A stretch of DNA of 64,000 nucleotides from Mesorhizobium australicum (GCF_900177325.1 NZ_FXBL01000004.1:3658001-3722000), one strand, 5' to 3'; numbered from the stretch's first letter, positions 17,257 through 25,595 are shown. A program made the numbers and translations. The notes: generated by a model from the letters alone, not told the origin.

Positions 17257-18453
17257 TTGCGCGAAAAACTGTCCCTTGCCACCGCCCGCCGTGTCGCGCT
17301 CGCTGCCCAGGGCTTTGCCGAGCCCCGCCCCGGCAGCAGCCTCACCCGTCGCCATTTCAACAAGGTTCTCCATCGCCTCGGCCAGTTCCAGATCGATTCC
17401 GTCTCGGTTGCGGTGCGCGCCCACTATATGCCGCTGTTCTCCCGTCTCGGCCCTTATCCGATGGCGCTGCTGGAGAGCGCGGCGACGCCGAAGCAGCGAC
17501 TGCTCTTCGAATACTGGGCGCACGAAGCGTCTTTTCTGCCGATCGACGCATGGCCGCTCTGGCAATGGCAGATGCGCCGGGCCGAACGAGGCGAGAGCAT
17601 CTACACGGGCCTCGCGAAATTCGGCCGCGAGCGGGGCGATCTGATCGCCGAAATGCAGCGCCGCGTCGCAACCGATGGCCCGCTCGCCGCCTCCGACATC
17701 GAAGGTCAACGCGGCCAGGGCGGCTGGTGGGGCTGGAGCGATGCCAAGACCGCACTCGAATGGCTGTTCTGGGCCGGCCGCATAACCGCCCGCGAGCGCA
17801 AGCCGAGTTTCGAGCGCATCTACGACCTGCCCGACCGCGTTATCCCGCAAGCGGTTCGGGACCTGCCCGTGCCCGATGAGGAAGAGGCGCACCGGCAACT
17901 GACCCGTATGGCCGCCTCGGCGTTAGGGGTCGCAACCGCTGGCGACCTGCGCGACTATTTCCGCCTCCCTGCCCCGAACTACAAGGATCGCCTCGCCGAA
18001 CTGGTCGAGGCCGGCCATCTCCTTCCCGTCAAGGTCGAGGGCTGGTCGCAGCCGACCTATCTCTCGCTCGACGCCCGCTTCCCTCGCCGTGTCGAAGCCC
18101 GCGCCCTGCTCTCGCCCTTCGATCCGCTGGTGTGGGAACGCTCCCGCGCCGAACGCCTGTTCGACTTCCGCTATCGCATCGAGATCTACACGCCGGCGGA
18201 GAAGCGCATCTACGGCTACTATGTCCTGCCCTTCCTGCTCGGCGAGCGCATCGTCGCCCGCGTTGACCTCAAGGCCGACCGAGCAGGCTCTGTCCTGCGC
18301 GTCCAGTCGGCCCACGCCGAACCGCTCGCCCCACCGGAGACGCCCGCGGAACTGATGGCCGAGTTGAAGCTCATGGCGGAGTGGCTCGGCCTGGAACGTG
18401 TCGAGATTGCCGGCGCCGGCGACCTTGCGCCGGCGCTCGCGGCGGTGGGATGA
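17257..18453 (+). CDS. YcaQ/AlkZ-like winged-helix DNA glycosylase
   Basis: A 398-residue member of the HTH_42 family, which includes the DNA glycosylases AlkZ and YcaQ that unhook interstrand crosslinks and remove bulky alkyl bases. The family's catalytic QxD motif is present in GQFQIDSVSV (Gln45, Asp47). Other family features are the aromatic HEASFLPI segment and C-terminal LLSPFDPLVWERSRAERLFDFRYRIEIY. The start is TTG at 17257, with GGAG six bases upstream. It appears to be a single gene, not part of the catabolic operon. Its 3' end faces the flavoprotein gene seven bases away. Confidence 0.85.
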   Translation: MREKLSLATARRVALAAQGFAEPRPGSSLTRRHFNKVLHRLGQFQIDSVSVAVRAHYMPLFSRLGPYPMALLESAATPKQRLLFEYWAHEASFLPIDAWPLWQWQMRRAERGESIYTGLAKFGRERGDLIAEMQRRVATDGPLAASDIEGQRGQGGWWGWSDAKTALEWLFWAGRITARERKPSFERIYDLPDRVIPQAVRDLPVPDEEEAHRQLTRMAASALGVATAGDLRDYFRLPAPNYKDRLAELVEAGHLLPVKVEGWSQPTYLSLDARFPRRVEARALLSPFDPLVWERSRAERLFDFRYRIEIYTPAEKRIYGYYVLPFLLGERIVARVDLKADRAGSVLRVQSAHAEPLAPPETPAELMAELKLMAEWLGLERVEIAGAGDLAPALAAVG

Positions 18454-18459
18454 AAGCCC

Positions 18460-20508
18460 TTAGATCCTGATCCCGAAGCGGATTCCGTCATACACCGCCG
18501 CATGGATGTTGCGGCTCGCCACAGCATCGCCGATCCTCAGCAGCATGAAAGCCGCATCAGCCTCCCTTTCGGGAAACACCTCACCACCCGCGACGAGCCG
18601 CTCGTAGTCCACCTCGCCCCGGTTCCGCGACAGCGGCTTGAGCCTGAAATAGAGCTCGTCCAGCGGCAGCGTCCCGTGCTCGACCACCACCTGGTCGACC
18701 CGCCGCTCCTCGGCAAAACCTTCAGCGAAATCTGAGCCGAGCACAGCCACCAGCTTGTTGCCCTCGCGCCGCACGGCCTTGAGCCGGGTGTTGATGGTGA
18801 TGCGCACGCCCGTCTCGTGGAACGCTTTCATGTAGGGCACATGGTTCATGCCGCCCATTTCCGGCGCGAAGAAACGCTCCGGCGTGACGAGCTCCACCGC
18901 AGCCCCTGCCCGCCCCGCCATTTCCGCCGCAGTCATCCCGGCATGACTGCCATTGTCGTCATAGAGCAGCACGCTCTCGTCCGGTTTCACCGCGCCCGAA
19001 ACGATGTCCCAGCTCGATGTCACGAGATCGCTGCCCGCCTCCAGCGGCGGGTTCTGCGGCAGGCCGCCGGTGGCGACGATCACCATGTCGGGACCGAGCC
19101 CCGTCACGTCGCCCGCCTCCGCCCAGGTGTCGTAGCGCACCTCGACGCCCAGCCGCTCCAGCTCCGCCACCCGCCAGTCGATGATGCCGATCAGTTCCTT
19201 GCGCCGCGGGTTCTGCGCCGCGAGCCTCACCTGCCCGCCCGCTTGGCTCGCCGCCTCAAGCACGGTGACGCGATGCCCGCGTTCCGCCGTCACCCGCGCC
19301 GCTTCCAGCCCCGCTGGCCCCGCGCCGACCACCACGACATGCTTCAGCGGTCCGTCGGTTCGTGCAATCACGTGAGGGATCGTTGCCTCGCGCCCGGTCG
19401 CCGCATTATGGATGCACAGCGCCTCGCCGCCCTCGTAGATCCGGTCAAGGCAATAAGTCGCTCCGACGCAGGGGCGGATTCGGTGCTCCTCGCCGGCCAT
19501 CACCTTGCGCACGATATGCGGCTCGGCGATATGCGCCCGCGTCATGCCGACCATGTCGAGCTTACCTTCGGCGATGGCATGTCTTGCCGTCGCCACGTCC
19601 TGGATACGCGCCGCGTGGAACACCGGGAATTTGGTCGCCGCCCTGACCTCGCCCGCGAAGTCGAGATGCGGCGCCGAGCGCATGCCGGTGATCGGGATCA
19701 CCTTGGTCAGCGCCGCATCCGTCTCGATCGAACCGCGGATGATGTTCAAAAAGTCGACCTTGCCGCCGGCCGCCAGCCGCCGCGCGATCTCGACGCCCTC
19801 GTCCCGCCCGAGCCCCGACGCAAGGTCTTCGTCCGCCACCATACGGATGCCGACGATGAAGTCCGGTCCGACCGCCTTGCGCACTGCGTCCAGCACGCGG
19901 TTGGAGAACCGCAGCCGGTTGTCCAGCGAGCCGCCATATTCGTCGTCGCGCGCGTTGGTCGCCGGTGACCAGAATTGGTCGAGCAGATGGCCGTAGGCCT
20001 CGAACTCGATCCCGTCGAGCCCCGCCTGCTGCATGCGTTGTGCCGCGCTTGCATAGTCCGCGACGATCCGGTCGATGTCCCAGTCCTCCGCCGTCTTCGG
20101 AAAGGCCCGGTGCGCCGGCTCCCGCACCGGCGACGGCGCCAGCACCGGCAGCCAGTCGGCCTTGTTCCAGCCCGTGCGCCGCCCGAGATGGGTGAGCTGG
20201 ATCATCACCTTGCAGTCGTGCTCGTGGCAGGCGTCGACCAGCTCCCGCATCCAGCGCACGATCTCGTCGCGATAGGCCTGCAGGTTGCCGAACGCCGCCG
20301 GGCTGTCGCGCGATACGATCGCGGAGCCCGCCGTCATCGTCAGCGCCATGCCGCCCCTTGCCTTCTCGGCATGGTAGAGCCGGTAGCGCGCCTTCGGCAT
20401 GCCGTCCTCCGAATAGGCCGGCTCGTGACTGGTCGACATGACGCGATTCTTGAGCGTCAGGTGCTTGAGCCGGAACGGCTGGAGAAGCGGGTCGTTGCTG
20501 GCGGTCAT
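18460..20508 (-). CDS. FMN/FAD demethylase-type flavoprotein (DgcA/StcD/TMADH family)
   Basis: A 682-residue two-domain enzyme. Residues ~5-340 are an old-yellow-enzyme TIM barrel (FRLKHLTLKNRVMSTSH). Residues ~395-680 hold an FAD/NAD module with HVVVVGAGPAGLEAARV. The family includes trimethylamine dehydrogenase, dimethylglycine and N-methylproline demethylases and 2,4-dienoyl-CoA reductase. The iron-sulfur segment reads RPCVGATYCLDRIYEGG and then ALCIHN, so only three cysteines are at the expected spots: the second Cys of the usual CxxC is Ala. This may be a feature of the DgcA/StcD subgroup. The MttB-like gene three genes upstream also points to methylated-amine or betaine breakdown. The start at 20508 gives MTASNDPLLQPF. 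Confidence 0.82.
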   Translation of the reverse strand: MTASNDPLLQPFRLKHLTLKNRVMSTSHEPAYSEDGMPKARYRLYHAEKARGGMALTMTAGSAIVSRDSPAAFGNLQAYRDEIVRWMRELVDACHEHDCKVMIQLTHLGRRTGWNKADWLPVLAPSPVREPAHRAFPKTAEDWDIDRIVADYASAAQRMQQAGLDGIEFEAYGHLLDQFWSPATNARDDEYGGSLDNRLRFSNRVLDAVRKAVGPDFIVGIRMVADEDLASGLGRDEGVEIARRLAAGGKVDFLNIIRGSIETDAALTKVIPITGMRSAPHLDFAGEVRAATKFPVFHAARIQDVATARHAIAEGKLDMVGMTRAHIAEPHIVRKVMAGEEHRIRPCVGATYCLDRIYEGGEALCIHNAATGREATIPHVIARTDGPLKHVVVVGAGPAGLEAARVTAERGHRVTVLEAASQAGGQVRLAAQNPRRKELIGIIDWRVAELERLGVEVRYDTWAEAGDVTGLGPDMVIVATGGLPQNPPLEAGSDLVTSSWDIVSGAVKPDESVLLYDDNGSHAGMTAAEMAGRAGAAVELVTPERFFAPEMGGMNHVPYMKAFHETGVRITINTRLKAVRREGNKLVAVLGSDFAEGFAEERRVDQVVVEHGTLPLDELYFRLKPLSRNRGEVDYERLVAGGEVFPEREADAAFMLLRIGDAVASRNIHAAVYDGIRFGIRI

Positions 20509-20597
20509 GGCTGGCCCCGGATGATGCACCAGCCTCGCCTTCGCTGCGAAGGCGCGCAAGCGCCCGCAGCGGCAAATGATTGGATCAGAGCGTCATC

Positions 20598-20894
20598 TCA
20601 GCGCGGTCGGGCGGGCATTGAGCGTGGATCGCGGGCGCCGTGGCGGATGGCGACGATTTCGATCTCTGCCCGCAGAGCACGGTAGTAAACGAGATAAGGA
20701 TAAGGCTCCGTATTCATGAGCCGAGTATGCCGACGGTTGGTAGCTCTGCCTGCCAGCGGATAGCTGGCGATTGTCATCAGCACTTCGTCCAGCCGGGTTG
20801 CGAATCCAACCTCCGCCGAGGGAGATTCAACTGCGAGATAATCAAGGATCGCGTCGATCTCGCGAGAAGCCCGCGGCGCGATCCGCACTTTCAT
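20598..20894 (-). CDS. ParE/RelE-family toxin
   Basis: A 98-residue type II toxin. ParE-like features are the N-terminal VRIAPRASREIDAILDYLAVESP helix pair, YPLAGRATNRRHTRLMNTEPYPYLVYYRA and the closing strand IEIVAIRHGARDP. ParE toxins act on DNA gyrase and RelE relatives on mRNA; sequence alone does not separate them here. It overlaps the antitoxin gene upstream by four bases (ATGA), the usual antitoxin-first order. Confidence 0.85.
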   Translation of the reverse strand: MKVRIAPRASREIDAILDYLAVESPSAEVGFATRLDEVLMTIASYPLAGRATNRRHTRLMNTEPYPYLVYYRALRAEIEIVAIRHGARDPRSMPARPR

Positions 20895-21112
20895 GCTCGA
20901 TGTTTCGCGAGGCGCTCCCGCACCTCCTCAAGCGTGAAGAACTCGCCTCGTTCGATCTCAGCGATGCCTTCGTCGATGTCCGCCTCTTCCTCCTTCGACA
21001 AGACGTAGACGCTCTTGTCGACGATCGCGCTAATCGTCTGCGCAAGTTCGTCTTGCTCACTCGGCGAAAGAAGCTTCGCCTTGGCAATTGCCTCGTTCAG
21101 AGCTTTGGTCAT
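20891..21112 (-). CDS. Antitoxin partner of ParE-type toxin
   Basis: A 73-residue acidic helical protein: MTKALNEAIAKAKLLSPSEQ, then ADIDEGIAEIERGEFFTLEEVRERL. The C-terminal acidic segment is typical of antitoxins that wrap the toxin, and short proteins of this kind are found before ParE genes. The N-terminal part would be the DNA-binding or dimer part but shows no clear ribbon-helix-helix signature. The start at 21112 was chosen over a longer frame because it gives the normal antitoxin size. Confidence 0.75.
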   Translation of the reverse strand: MTKALNEAIAKAKLLSPSEQDELAQTISAIVDKSVYVLSKEEEADIDEGIAEIERGEFFTLEEVRERLAKHRA

Positions 21113-21153
21113 GGATATACCATAGCACGTTCGCGTCCCGCATGCATCGCTGC

Positions 21154-21615
21154 CTACCCCTCCGGCAAACACTCCAGCCCCGAGAGCTTCCAACCGCTCG
21201 ACACCGACACGATGTCGGTGATCTTCCATGTGCCACCCTCGTTGACCAGCAGCCACTGCATCTCGCGCTTTGCCTCGTCCGAGTGGTCGGGGAACAGAGT
21301 AAACGTCGCCGTCACCGTCGCGGTGTCGCCCTGCACGTCCTCAGACAGCTTCAGCGTCTTCTTGATCGTGTCGTCGTCATAGTCCTGCGCGTCGATGCCC
21401 GGGCCGAAGTCGATGCAGCCGATCTCGCCCTCGGGCATCTTGTCGTTGAGGTCGAACAGCTTCTTCGCCGGCCCGGTGAAACGGTCGCGGAAGTCCGGGT
21501 CGGCTTCCCACTTCACCGGCACGTAGAAGAAGCGCACCGCGTCCGACGCCGGCCCTGCGATGGCGGGCAGAGCATGGAAAGCCAGGACGGCAGCGAGAGC
21601 GGTCTTGCGGAACAT
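21154..21615 (-). CDS. Secreted DUF3828-like protein
   Basis: A 153-residue secreted protein. The signal peptide is MFRKTALAAVLAFHALPAIAG. The mature part resembles DUF3828/NTF2-like lipocalin-sized proteins: VRFFYVPVKWEADPDFRDRFTGPAKKLFDLND, a variable CIDFGPGIDAQDYDDD segment, then TATVTATFTLFPD and LLVNEGGTWKITDIVS. The last phrase is typical of this family. The function is unknown. The start at 21615 has GGAGG upstream. It follows the MttB-like gene by 22 bases on the same strand and could be co-transcribed. Confidence 0.7.
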   Translation of the reverse strand: MFRKTALAAVLAFHALPAIAGPASDAVRFFYVPVKWEADPDFRDRFTGPAKKLFDLNDKMPEGEIGCIDFGPGIDAQDYDDDTIKKTLKLSEDVQGDTATVTATFTLFPDHSDEAKREMQWLLVNEGGTWKITDIVSVSSGWKLSGLECLPEG

Positions 21616-21637
21616 GGCGAATCCTCCGTTTCGGCCC

Positions 21638-23191
21638 TCAATACCACGCATCGTCCATAGATGCCTTCCTGCGCGCGATGAAATCCTTCAGCGCTTCGTC
21701 TATCCCCTCGTCCAGCGGCGGCGCCTCGTACTCGGCCAGCATCTTCTTCCATTTGCCATTGGCGCGCGTCGCAGCGTCGACGCTGCCCGCCGCCTCCCAT
21801 TTCTCAAACGGCTCGTTGTCAGCCATCTCCGAATCCCAGAACGCCGTCTCGTAATTCGCCAGCGTGTGCTGCGAACCGAAGAAATGGCTGCCCGGCCCGA
21901 CCTCCCGGAAGGCGTCGAGCGCGAGCTGGTTGTCGTCGATCGTCACCCCGTCGAGATAAGTGTGCAGCGCGCCGCAGAAGTCGGCGTCCATGACGAACTT
22001 CTCGTAAGACATCGACAAAAGCCCATCGAGGAAGCCGGCCGAATGCAGGATAAAGTTGGCGCCGCAGTGCACGGCGGCCAGCATCGACATCGTTCCCTCG
22101 TTCATCGCATGCGCGTCGGGCAGTTTTGATGTCGTGAAATTGCCCGAACAGCGCAGCGGGAGGTTCAGGCGCCGCGCGAGCTGCCCCACCACCATCGAGC
22201 CGATCGCGGGCTCCGGCGTCCCGAAGGTCGGCGAGCCGGAGCGCAGCGACATCGACGACAGGAAGTTGCCGTAGATCACCGGCGCACCCTTGCGTTCGAG
22301 CTGTGTCAGCGCGCAGCCCGCCATCGTCTCGGCATGCGCCTGCGCGATCGCGCCGGCATTGGTCACCGGCCCCATCGCCCCGCCAAGGATGAACGGCACG
22401 ATCACCGCTGCCTGGTTCGCGCGGGCATAGGCGCGCAGCGCCGCCGTCATCGTCGCGTCCCATACCAGCGGCGAGTTGACGTTGACATTGCCGAGGATAA
22501 CGCAGTTCTGGTCCACGAAGTCACGGCCGAACACCAGCCGCGCCATGTCGATCGAATCCTCCGCCCGGCTCTCCGCGGTCACCGAGCCCATGAAGGCACG
22601 GTCGGAATACTTAATATGGCTGTAGACCATGTCGAGGTGGCGCTTGTTCACCGGCACGTCGACCGGCTCGCAGATCGTCCCGCCCGAGTGATGCAGCCAG
22701 GGCGAGGCCTGTGCCAGCTTCACGAAATTGCGGAAATCCTCGATCGTTCCGTAGCGGCGCCCCTTGTCGAGATCCATCACGAAGGGCGAGCCATAAGCGG
22801 GCGAGAACACCACCGACTTGCCGCCGATTTCGACCGATCGCGCCGGGTTGCGCGCATGCTGGATGAAGCTCGCCGGCGCGCTCCTCAGGATCTCGCGCAG
22901 CATGCCGGGCTCGAATCTCACCAGCACCCCGTCGACCATCGCGCCCGCCCGCCTCCAATGGTCGAGCGCGACCGGGTCGTCTCGGAACTCGATGCCGATC
23001 TCGGCAAGAATCCGGTCGGCCGTCTCCTCGATGCGGATTAGGCTCTCTTCGCCGAGAATGTCGTAGGTCGGGATGTTGCGGACGATGTAGGGTCGGCCAA
23101 GGCCGCGCGGCCCGTGCGAGCGCTGCTCGCGCCGCGCGCCTCGCCCTGCCCGCTCCCGTTTCGGCTGTGCCGTGTGCTCGAGCACGTCCAT
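21638..23191 (-). CDS. Non-pyrrolysine MttB-family corrinoid methyltransferase
   Basis: A 517-residue protein of the trimethylamine methyltransferase (MttB) family. Visible family stretches are EESLIRIEETADRILAEIGIEF, GKSVVFSPAYGSPFVMDLDKGRR and LGGAMGPVTNAGAIAQAHAE, with the C-terminal GPGSHFFGSQHTLANYETAFW. The frame is continuous, with no in-frame amber codon, so pyrrolysine is not used. Such homologues demethylate glycine betaine, proline betaine, carnitine or similar quaternary amines and pass the methyl to a corrinoid protein. No corrinoid-protein or RamA gene is in the window. The start at 23191 has GGGAGG upstream. A demethylase-type flavoprotein gene lies nearby on the same strand. 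Confidence 0.85.
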   Translation of the reverse strand: MDVLEHTAQPKRERAGRGARREQRSHGPRGLGRPYIVRNIPTYDILGEESLIRIEETADRILAEIGIEFRDDPVALDHWRRAGAMVDGVLVRFEPGMLREILRSAPASFIQHARNPARSVEIGGKSVVFSPAYGSPFVMDLDKGRRYGTIEDFRNFVKLAQASPWLHHSGGTICEPVDVPVNKRHLDMVYSHIKYSDRAFMGSVTAESRAEDSIDMARLVFGRDFVDQNCVILGNVNVNSPLVWDATMTAALRAYARANQAAVIVPFILGGAMGPVTNAGAIAQAHAETMAGCALTQLERKGAPVIYGNFLSSMSLRSGSPTFGTPEPAIGSMVVGQLARRLNLPLRCSGNFTTSKLPDAHAMNEGTMSMLAAVHCGANFILHSAGFLDGLLSMSYEKFVMDADFCGALHTYLDGVTIDDNQLALDAFREVGPGSHFFGSQHTLANYETAFWDSEMADNEPFEKWEAAGSVDAATRANGKWKKMLAEYEAPPLDEGIDEALKDFIARRKASMDDAWY

Positions 23192-23310
23192 GGCAACCTC
23201 CCAGGCTTTGCGCCAGCCTAGCGCTCTTGATTGCCCGCCCGCCAGCGGCGGGTGCGTCACCCTCTGGCGCATCCGCGCCTCTGGCCCGTCCACGATGTGT
23301 CGATTGCCTG

Positions 23311-23341
23311 TTGACCTTCCACTAGCTGGAAGGACTACGCG
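23311..23341 (+). promoter_or_regulatory. CueR/HmrR-type (MerR family) copper operator-promoter
   Basis: TTGACC (-35-like, 23311-23316) overlaps the dyad CCTTCC (23315-23320), ACTAGCT, GGAAGG (23328-23333). This is the hallmark inverted repeat of copper-responsive CueR/HmrR promoters, where the dyad sits in an over-long 19-20 base spacer. The weak -10 would lie near 23336-23341. It faces the DUF305 gene, whose start is 28 bases downstream. No MerR-family copper regulator is encoded in this window, so it would act in trans. Confidence 0.65.
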
Positions 23342-23368
23342 GCTCTCGTCCAATAGAGGAGACCAACC

Positions 23369-23740
23369 ATGTCCACTGCAAAGACCCGCGCCGCCGTTTT
23401 GGCGCTCGTCACCTCCTTCGCGCTGTTCCACTCGCCGGCATTCGCACAGATGGACCATTCGAAGATGGGCGAAATGAGCCCGGCATCCACCGCCTATATG
23501 CAGGCGATGACGAAGATGGATACCGACATGAAGGCGATGCAGATGACCGGCAAGCCCGGCGCCGACTTCGCCCTGATGATGATCCCGCACCACCAGAGCG
23601 CCATTGACATGGCCAAGGCCTATCTGGAAAGCGGCGAGAACGATCCGGAGCTCACCAAGCTGTCGCGAGACATCATCGCCGCCCAGGAGAAAGAGATCGC
23701 TTTCCTCAAAGGCTGGCTTGAGAAGAACGCCGGCAAGTAG
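23369..23740 (+). CDS. Secreted DUF305 (CopM-like) copper-associated protein
   Basis: A 123-residue periplasmic protein. The signal peptide ends HSPAFAQ, followed by a Met/His-rich MDHSKMGEM. The DUF305 core is FALMMIPHHQSAIDMAKAYLE with the paired His, and ends DIIAAQEKEIAFLKGWLEKN. DUF305 proteins are ferritin-like four-helix bundles, several of which bind copper (CopM). The copper-type MerR operator just upstream supports a role in copper or silver handling. Ribosome site GAGGAGA precedes the ATG. It is transcribed alone. Confidence 0.85.
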   Translation: MSTAKTRAAVLALVTSFALFHSPAFAQMDHSKMGEMSPASTAYMQAMTKMDTDMKAMQMTGKPGADFALMMIPHHQSAIDMAKAYLESGENDPELTKLSRDIIAAQEKEIAFLKGWLEKNAGK

Positions 23741-23764
23741 CCCTTCTCCGCGAAGCCGCCCGCC

Positions 23765-24199
23765 TTACGTCGCGATCAGGCTCGCCGGCCGCGTGCCGGC
23801 CAGCCGCGCGGCCCACATGCCGACGAACATGGCCGGCACGAAGACCAGCGTGCCGGGCGCCGCGAGCCCGATCGCCGTCAGCGCCGGTCCGGGGCAGAAA
23901 CCGGACAGGCCCCAACCGAAGCCGAAGATTGCCGGACCAACGAAGATTCTCGGCTCCAGGTCCGTCCGGCTGGGTATGTGAAACTTCGACCCGATCACCG
24001 GCCTATCGCGCTTCAGCACCAGCCTGTAGCCGAAGAACGCCACGATCACCGCGCCACCCATCACGAAGGCGAGCGACGGATCCCATGGTCCGGCCAGATC
24101 GAGAAAGTTCAGCACCTTGGCGGGATCGGACATGCCCGAAATCACCAGTCCGACGCCGAAGAGCAGGCCAAGGAGCAGATTGACGACGAAGGTCATCAT
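23765..24199 (-). CDS. YeeE/YedE-type membrane protein, second half (DUF6691)
   Basis: A 144-residue inner-membrane protein with about four membrane segments (MTFVVNLLLGLLFGVGLVISGMSDPAKVLNF; FVMGGAVIVAFFGYRLVL). The late motif IFGFGWGLSGFCPGPALTAIG holds the Cys that, in YeeE/TsuA thiosulfate channels, lines the pore. In many bacteria YeeE is one long protein; here it is split into two genes of half length, as in Rhizobium and Xylella bigR-type operons. Its start overlaps the stop of the first half. The start is 24199 or 24196 (tandem ATG). Confidence 0.82.
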   Translation of the reverse strand: MMTFVVNLLLGLLFGVGLVISGMSDPAKVLNFLDLAGPWDPSLAFVMGGAVIVAFFGYRLVLKRDRPVIGSKFHIPSRTDLEPRIFVGPAIFGFGWGLSGFCPGPALTAIGLAAPGTLVFVPAMFVGMWAARLAGTRPASLIAT

Positions 24200-24627
24200 C
24201 AGCCTCCGAGCAGGTGGCGGGTGACGAAGACCGTGACGAACGCCACGGCCATGAACACGCCCGTCGCCACGGCGGAGCGCAGAGACAGCCGCGACAGGCC
24301 GCACACGCCGTGGCCGCTGGTGCAGCCATAGCCCCAGACCGAGCCGAACCCGATGATCAGACCTGCAGCGGCCATCAGCGGCAGGTTGCCGGACACGGTC
24401 TGCGTCACAGGCTCGCCCGTCACCGCCTGCATGACGAAAGGCGCCGCGACGAGGCCGATCACGAACCCGAAGCGCGACAGGAACGCGCCGTCGCGATAGG
24501 GCGGCAACAGCCGGCTCGCTATGGTGCTGATGCCTGCGACCCGGCCCTCATAGGCCATCAGCAGAACCGCCGAGAGCCCGATCAGCGCCCCGCCAATCAG
24601 GGAGGTGAGTGGGGTGAATTCCGTCAC
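24199..24627 (-). CDS. YeeE/YedE-type membrane protein, first half
   Basis: A 142-residue inner-membrane protein with four predicted membrane segments. It carries the diagnostic IIGFGSVWGYGCTSGHGVCGLSRLS, whose Cys residues shuttle sulfur species across the membrane in YeeE/TsuA transporters. It pairs with the following half gene (one-base overlap). It lies between that gene and a persulfide-dioxygenase-like hydrolase, an arrangement known from sulfide/persulfide detoxification operons. It probably exports or imports thiosulfate or sulfite; direction is unknown. Confidence 0.85.
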   Translation of the reverse strand: MTEFTPLTSLIGGALIGLSAVLLMAYEGRVAGISTIASRLLPPYRDGAFLSRFGFVIGLVAAPFVMQAVTGEPVTQTVSGNLPLMAAAGLIIGFGSVWGYGCTSGHGVCGLSRLSLRSAVATGVFMAVAFVTVFVTRHLLGG

Positions 24628-24666
24628 GTTCCGTCTCCTTTCAAGCCCGGCCGGCCTCTGGAAGCA

Positions 24667-25554
24667 TCAGCCCCAGGGACCGCCGGTCAAAAGGTCGAGC
24701 GGGATCTTGAGATAGCGCTTCCCGTTCGCCTCCGGCTCCGGCAGCCGCCCGCCATTGATGTTCACCTGCAACGCATGAAGGATGAGCTTCGGCATCGGCA
24801 GCGTCCGGTCGCGCGCATCGCGCACCTCGCAATAGTCTGCCTCGGACTTCGCCCTGGAGATATGGGAGTTCGTTGCTTTTTGTTCGGCAACCGTGGATTC
24901 CCATTGCGGTTCGCGGCCCCCGGGCTGGTAATCGTGTCCTGTGAACAACCGCGTCTCATCCGGCAGGGCCAGGATGTCCTGGATCGAGCGCCACAGCCGC
25001 TTCGAGCTGCCGCCCGGAAAATCCGCGCGCGCCGTGCCGGAATCCGGCATGAACAGCGTGTCGTGCACGAAGGCCGAGTCGCCGACCACATAGGTGATCG
25101 AGGCCAGCGTGTGGCCCGGCGAAAACATCACGCGGCCCTTCAGCTCGCCGATCGAGAATGCCTCGCCCTCCGCGAACAGCTTGTCCCACTGCGACCCGTC
25201 CGCCGGGAAGTCCGGCCAGTTGTAGAAGTCCTTCCAGAGCTTCTGCACCTCGACAATGTGATCGCCGATGGCCGTCGGCGCGCCCGTCTTGGCCTTCAGA
25301 TACTGCGCGGCGGAAAAATGATCGGCATGCGGATGCGTGTCGAGGATCCACTCCACCGTCAGCCCCTTCTCGGCGACGTAGTCGAGGATCTTGTCCGCGT
25401 TCCAGGTCGCGGTCTGGCCCGACTTCTCGTCATAGTCGAACACGGGATCGATGATCGCGCAGTGCTTCGTCGTCGGGTCCGACACGACATACTGGATCGA
25501 GAAGGTCCGTTTGTCGAAGAAGGCTGCGACATCGGGTTTGGCGGTGCTGTGCAT
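24667..25554 (-). CDS. blh: Persulfide-dioxygenase-like MBL-fold hydrolase (Blh/ETHE1 family)
   Basis: A 295-residue metallo-beta-lactamase-fold protein. Metal motifs are DTHPHADHFSAA (HxHxDH), the His in FSPGHTLASITYVVGD, the Asp in VHDTLFMPDSGTARADFPGG and the His in RLFTGHDYQPGG. DFPGGSS is characteristic of the ETHE1/Blh group, which oxidises glutathione persulfide to sulfite. The two YeeE/YedE halves follow 39 bases downstream, so the unit is a sulfide-detoxification operon of the bigR type. The usual bigR repressor and a sulfide:quinone reductase gene are not in this window. A 16-base dyad lies 26 bases upstream. Confidence 0.87.
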   Translation of the reverse strand: MHSTAKPDVAAFFDKRTFSIQYVVSDPTTKHCAIIDPVFDYDEKSGQTATWNADKILDYVAEKGLTVEWILDTHPHADHFSAAQYLKAKTGAPTAIGDHIVEVQKLWKDFYNWPDFPADGSQWDKLFAEGEAFSIGELKGRVMFSPGHTLASITYVVGDSAFVHDTLFMPDSGTARADFPGGSSKRLWRSIQDILALPDETRLFTGHDYQPGGREPQWESTVAEQKATNSHISRAKSEADYCEVRDARDRTLPMPKLILHALQVNINGGRLPEPEANGKRYLKIPLDLLTGGPWG

Positions 25555-25579
25555 GGCGGGTCCTGATTTGGGCCGGACT

Positions 25580-25595
25580 CAATGTCTCGACATTG
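25580..25595. promoter_or_regulatory. CAATGTC-TC-GACATTG dyad before blh
   Basis: A 16-base inverted repeat with perfect 7-base arms, 26-41 bases upstream of the blh start, where a repressor would block transcription. Farther upstream, GCGATTCCTGCA (from 25612) and GCGATCCTGCA (from 25637) form a near-direct repeat. A BigR/SqrR-like sulfide sensor acting in trans is a reasonable candidate, but the sequence does not match a consensus I can name with certainty. Confidence 0.4.

Noticed and set aside
21638..23191. Pyrrolysine-containing MttB
   Set aside because: The reading frame has no internal amber codon, so this is the non-pyrrolysine type.
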